A model generated the notes under the pieces. That model worked only from the letters and a program-made list of their open reading frames with translations. It searched no databases and had not been told where the DNA came from. Both the position numbers and the translations under genes were made by a program. Source: Otis tarda (Eukaryota > Chordata > Aves > Otidiformes > Otididae). Taken from it: a stretch of 64,000 nt of DNA. The stretch is from the NCBI GenBank assembly GCA_026413225.1, contig CM048553.1, positions 45,796,001 to 45,860,000 on the forward strand. The letters run 5' to 3'. This document shows, piece after piece, positions 61,382 through 64,000 of the stretch. The number at the start of each line of letters is the position of its first letter. Positions within the stretch are counted from its first letter, which is position 1.

Positions 61382-64000
61382 GACGCTCACGACACCATAA
61401 CTCAGCCCCTTCATGCACGTGGAGCATGATGGCCTGACCGTTTTTCCACCAAAGCACGTTTCGTTTATTCTGTGCGGATATTCTGGATGTTGCTCTCGTT
61501 CCTGGGGTGCCATTAGAGCAGCAAGCGCTGAGCAGCCCTCACTGCGTGTGGTGCTGTGATCTGACCACGGAAATCACGGTAAAAACGCCAAACGAGGCCG
61601 GTGATACCGATCTCCTACCTACTGCGCAGGCCTGGAGGAAACCTGAACGTGACTACACGCTGCCAGGGCGCCAGGAGCTGGTGAGGCTGTGAGTCCCGTG
61701 CAAGGCTTGGCAACTTCGGCACTCTTTTCAGCGTTGGGTGTTTGGAGGAGTTTTTTTTTTTTTTCTCCAAATGTATTTACATAATTAGCATGAAAATAGG
61801 ACATGGAAAAATACAGCCCTTTCTCCTAAAAGGTGACATTGCCGGCTTTCCTGCAACCGGCGGGCAGGGTGCCACCACCCCGGCAGACATCTCCCCTGCC
61901 GCGACGCTCAGCCGCCAAGGTCGACCCCAATCCCGCCGTCTCTTTGTGCTTCCCTGAGATCTGGCCTTGTTTTCCCTTCATCCCCAAAGACGATGTTGCC
62001 GCTGGGTAAGGACGCGGGGTGGGAGCCAGGCCTTGGCCTTCCCTCTGGCTTGCGGGGCCACATGCAGGGTTTGGCACCCAGGTTTGGGGCCACCTGAGGC
62101 GGGCAGCCAGGCAGCCATGTCCTCCTGGCCTGAAGCAGCAAGGGGAGGTCAAGGCTGCATTGCAAGCAGCTACAATTTCAAATAAACGAGGTCGCGGTGG
62201 TAACACCGATGATTAATGTGCACTTTCAAACCCGCACGTGAACGTCTTTTTAGTCCTTAAAAACGTCGCTTTGAAGTATGTGCCGTTCGTTATCTCCCTT
62301 CTGTGGGGTAGGGGAGCTGACAGGTTTCGAATGAGATTTTAAATATCTTATTGCAGCACGCGCTGCAAAATCCTTTGTCACGTCCGACAGCACAGCCATT
62401 CAAACCCAACAGCCGTGCTGATTTGTTTATTTGCACATAACGAGTCTCTTTGCCCTTACACCTCTACCCCAAAAACAGATTATGAAAACAACCCGGTAAA
62501 GGACAGTGATTTCGGCAATGCTAGAAAGCCACCTGCAGAAGTCCTGCTTGCAGAGCGAGCCAGGCTCAGTGGCCCTGGCCATCGTGCCGATGCCCGGGGC
62601 CAAGGGATGGCGAACGCAAGGTGGATGCAGTGCCCATCACACCCTTCTGCCTCTCTGCAACTCAAAAGCACCCGCTGCTCGTTGGAGTAGATGGGTAGGT
62701 GGCCAGCAGTGCTGTCCTATGCCTCAGCTTTTCCTGTATCAATCACGCGTGTGGTTTTGCTTCTGACTTGCTCCAAATATCCATGAGCATCCATGCCCTG
62801 AAGGACGGATACATAAGGGGAGAGGCTGTCTTCTTAAGAGAGGAGGACAGGGGAGGTCAAGAAGCCATCTGCTGTGGCAAGGATGGCTTGCAGAAGGGAA
62901 ATGTCACCAGTGGGAAGGTATTTTGCTCTACCCTATGGGGATGCACTTCCATTTCCGTCTCCCTCCGGGACCCAGCAACTCCAGTGCTTTCCATCGCCCC
63001 GATCCAGGCCATTGTGAGGTCAGGGAAATGTCACTAGATCATGTCAGAGGGATGCTGCTGGCCAGTAACTGTCACCTACTGAAAATGGCATTTCACTTTG
63101 AAGCACGTATGGACACGATTTAGGAAGGGAGAGCACGTGCACTGCCATAGCCGTGCTAGTTGAATCAGAAATACAGATATCGGCATTTTATGGGTTATTT
63201 CTGGTTTTATCCAAGTTCTCTGCCTTCCCAGAAGTGAAATTGTCAGGTGAAAGGTGAATGACAGCATGAGGGTTGAGCAGATAAACCAATTTTTTGCCAT
63301 TGGAGGAGGTGTGGTGGGGAAGGTTTTTAAAGTATCAGGTACCCGGCTCCCAGGAGTTACCTTTACAAAAGTCCTTGCCTCTGAGATGGCTGGTGATGAG
63401 CATGGTTGAAGGCTCAAAACTCAACAGCCCTGTGCTCAAGTGAGGAAGGGAAGAGCACCTCACTGGGTGTTTACTATTCCCCTGTTCCCCCAGGACACAG
63501 TGACGTTAAATGATGTGGGGAAAGGGACGCAGGGGAGGGGGAGCGAGAAGCTGCGGAAGGTGGGGAGCACAAGGGTGTCTGGAATGTGTCAGACAAAAGC
63601 TACTTGCCCGTGGCTCTTGCGTCTCTCCAAAACACTGAACCACTGTTCTCCTCTACAGCAGGTTAGAAATCTGACAAATCCAGCCTGCGGTCTGGCCACC
63701 TTCAAGATTTTTTTTTTTTCATCTTTTTTTTTTTTTCTGATGAAGAGCCCTCATTGGTCTGCTTTTGGTGAACTGCCAAGCAATTCACATTAATTCGCCT
63801 GACCAGCTGTAAGAACCCGATTGCCCTCCCGCAGCCCTCATTACGCACCCTTCCTGCTGATCTAAATACCAGAAAGGTCAGGAGGGTGAGCTCCAGTAAA
63901 TTATTAGAGATACACCCTTAATTGCTGTGCTGTGCTGGCTTGTTCTCTTACATCTCTACGCTGTTTGGTCTGTTAAGGAAAGACTAGTTCCTTTGCTCCA
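61382..64000. other. Intergenic sequence upstream of MTURN
   Basis: No coding exon or recognisable young repeat was found. It contains T-rich runs near 61751-61765 and 63709-63736. The last 220 bp (about 63770-64000) are AT-rich and repeat-free, with homeodomain-like TTAATT and TAAATTATTA motifs. The 3' end of PLEKHA8 would be expected on this side by human synteny, but no PLEKHA8 coding sequence was recognised. Confidence 0.6.

Noticed and set aside
60900-64000. Search for the PLEKHA8 3' end expected on this side
   Set aside because: No GLTP-domain coding sequence recognised; only non-coding DNA is visible.
1-64000. tRNA, rRNA, CRISPR, operon or prokaryote-type systems
   Set aside because: No cloverleaf with A/B boxes, no regularly spaced direct repeats with spacers, and no closely packed genes were seen. 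The sequence is vertebrate throughout.

Overview
The window looks like a piece of a bird genome. It carries chicken-repeat-1 (CR1) LINE 3' ends with the typical ATTCTATGAT-type terminus, and avian-type endogenous retroviral LTRs with 5-bp target-site duplications. It also has one three-exon vertebrate gene with GT/AG introns and a CpG-island promoter, and long AT-rich non-coding stretches. No bacterial, viral or plasmid gene organisation is present. Nearly all open reading frames longer than 60 codons are chance or repeat-derived.

The only protein-coding gene I can support is MTURN (maturin), on the minus strand. Exon 1 (60172-60333) lies in a strong CpG island at about 59.5-60.9 kb, exon 2 is 54193-54315 and the last coding exon is 47915-48025. 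The three pieces join in phase 0 to a 131-residue protein, the length I recall for mammalian maturin. Introns are about 5.9 and 6.2 kb. A long AU-rich 3' UTR probably continues below 47915; candidate poly(A) signals lie at 47179, 46095 and 44946. From human synteny (PLEKHA8 - MTURN - ZNRF2, from memory), PLEKHA8 should lie to the right and ZNRF2 to the left. I found no exon of either.

Region by region: 1-44 kb is intergenic. It holds a truncated LTR at 6480, a complete solo LTR at 11588-12718 (TSD CATGT) and a second solo LTR of another family at 15287-15943 (TSD GTAAT). Two old CR1 copies lie near 25.9-26.3 kb and 28.9-29.2 kb, and three younger CR1 3' ends at 35.7, 37.8 and 40.5 kb. All five CR1 copies are on the minus strand. 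There are also several degenerate ancient amniote repeats. Several repeat-free, AT-rich blocks (14.3-14.7, 25.6-25.8, 27.88-28.06, 32.7-33.2, 57.3-57.6 kb) look like candidate conserved non-coding elements. The 3'-UTR candidate and the gene fill 45-60.3 kb. To the right, 60.9-64 kb is promoter-flanking sequence; it contains one plus-strand candidate exon (61039-61375) that could belong to a divergent transcript.

I found no evidence for a novel multi-gene biological system. The points most worth checking are the divergent exon candidate, the candidate regulatory blocks, an inverted repeat carrying two AP-1 consensus sites near 21.6 kb, and the precisely bounded LTR insertions. No database search or alignment was run; family identifications come from recognition of the sequence.
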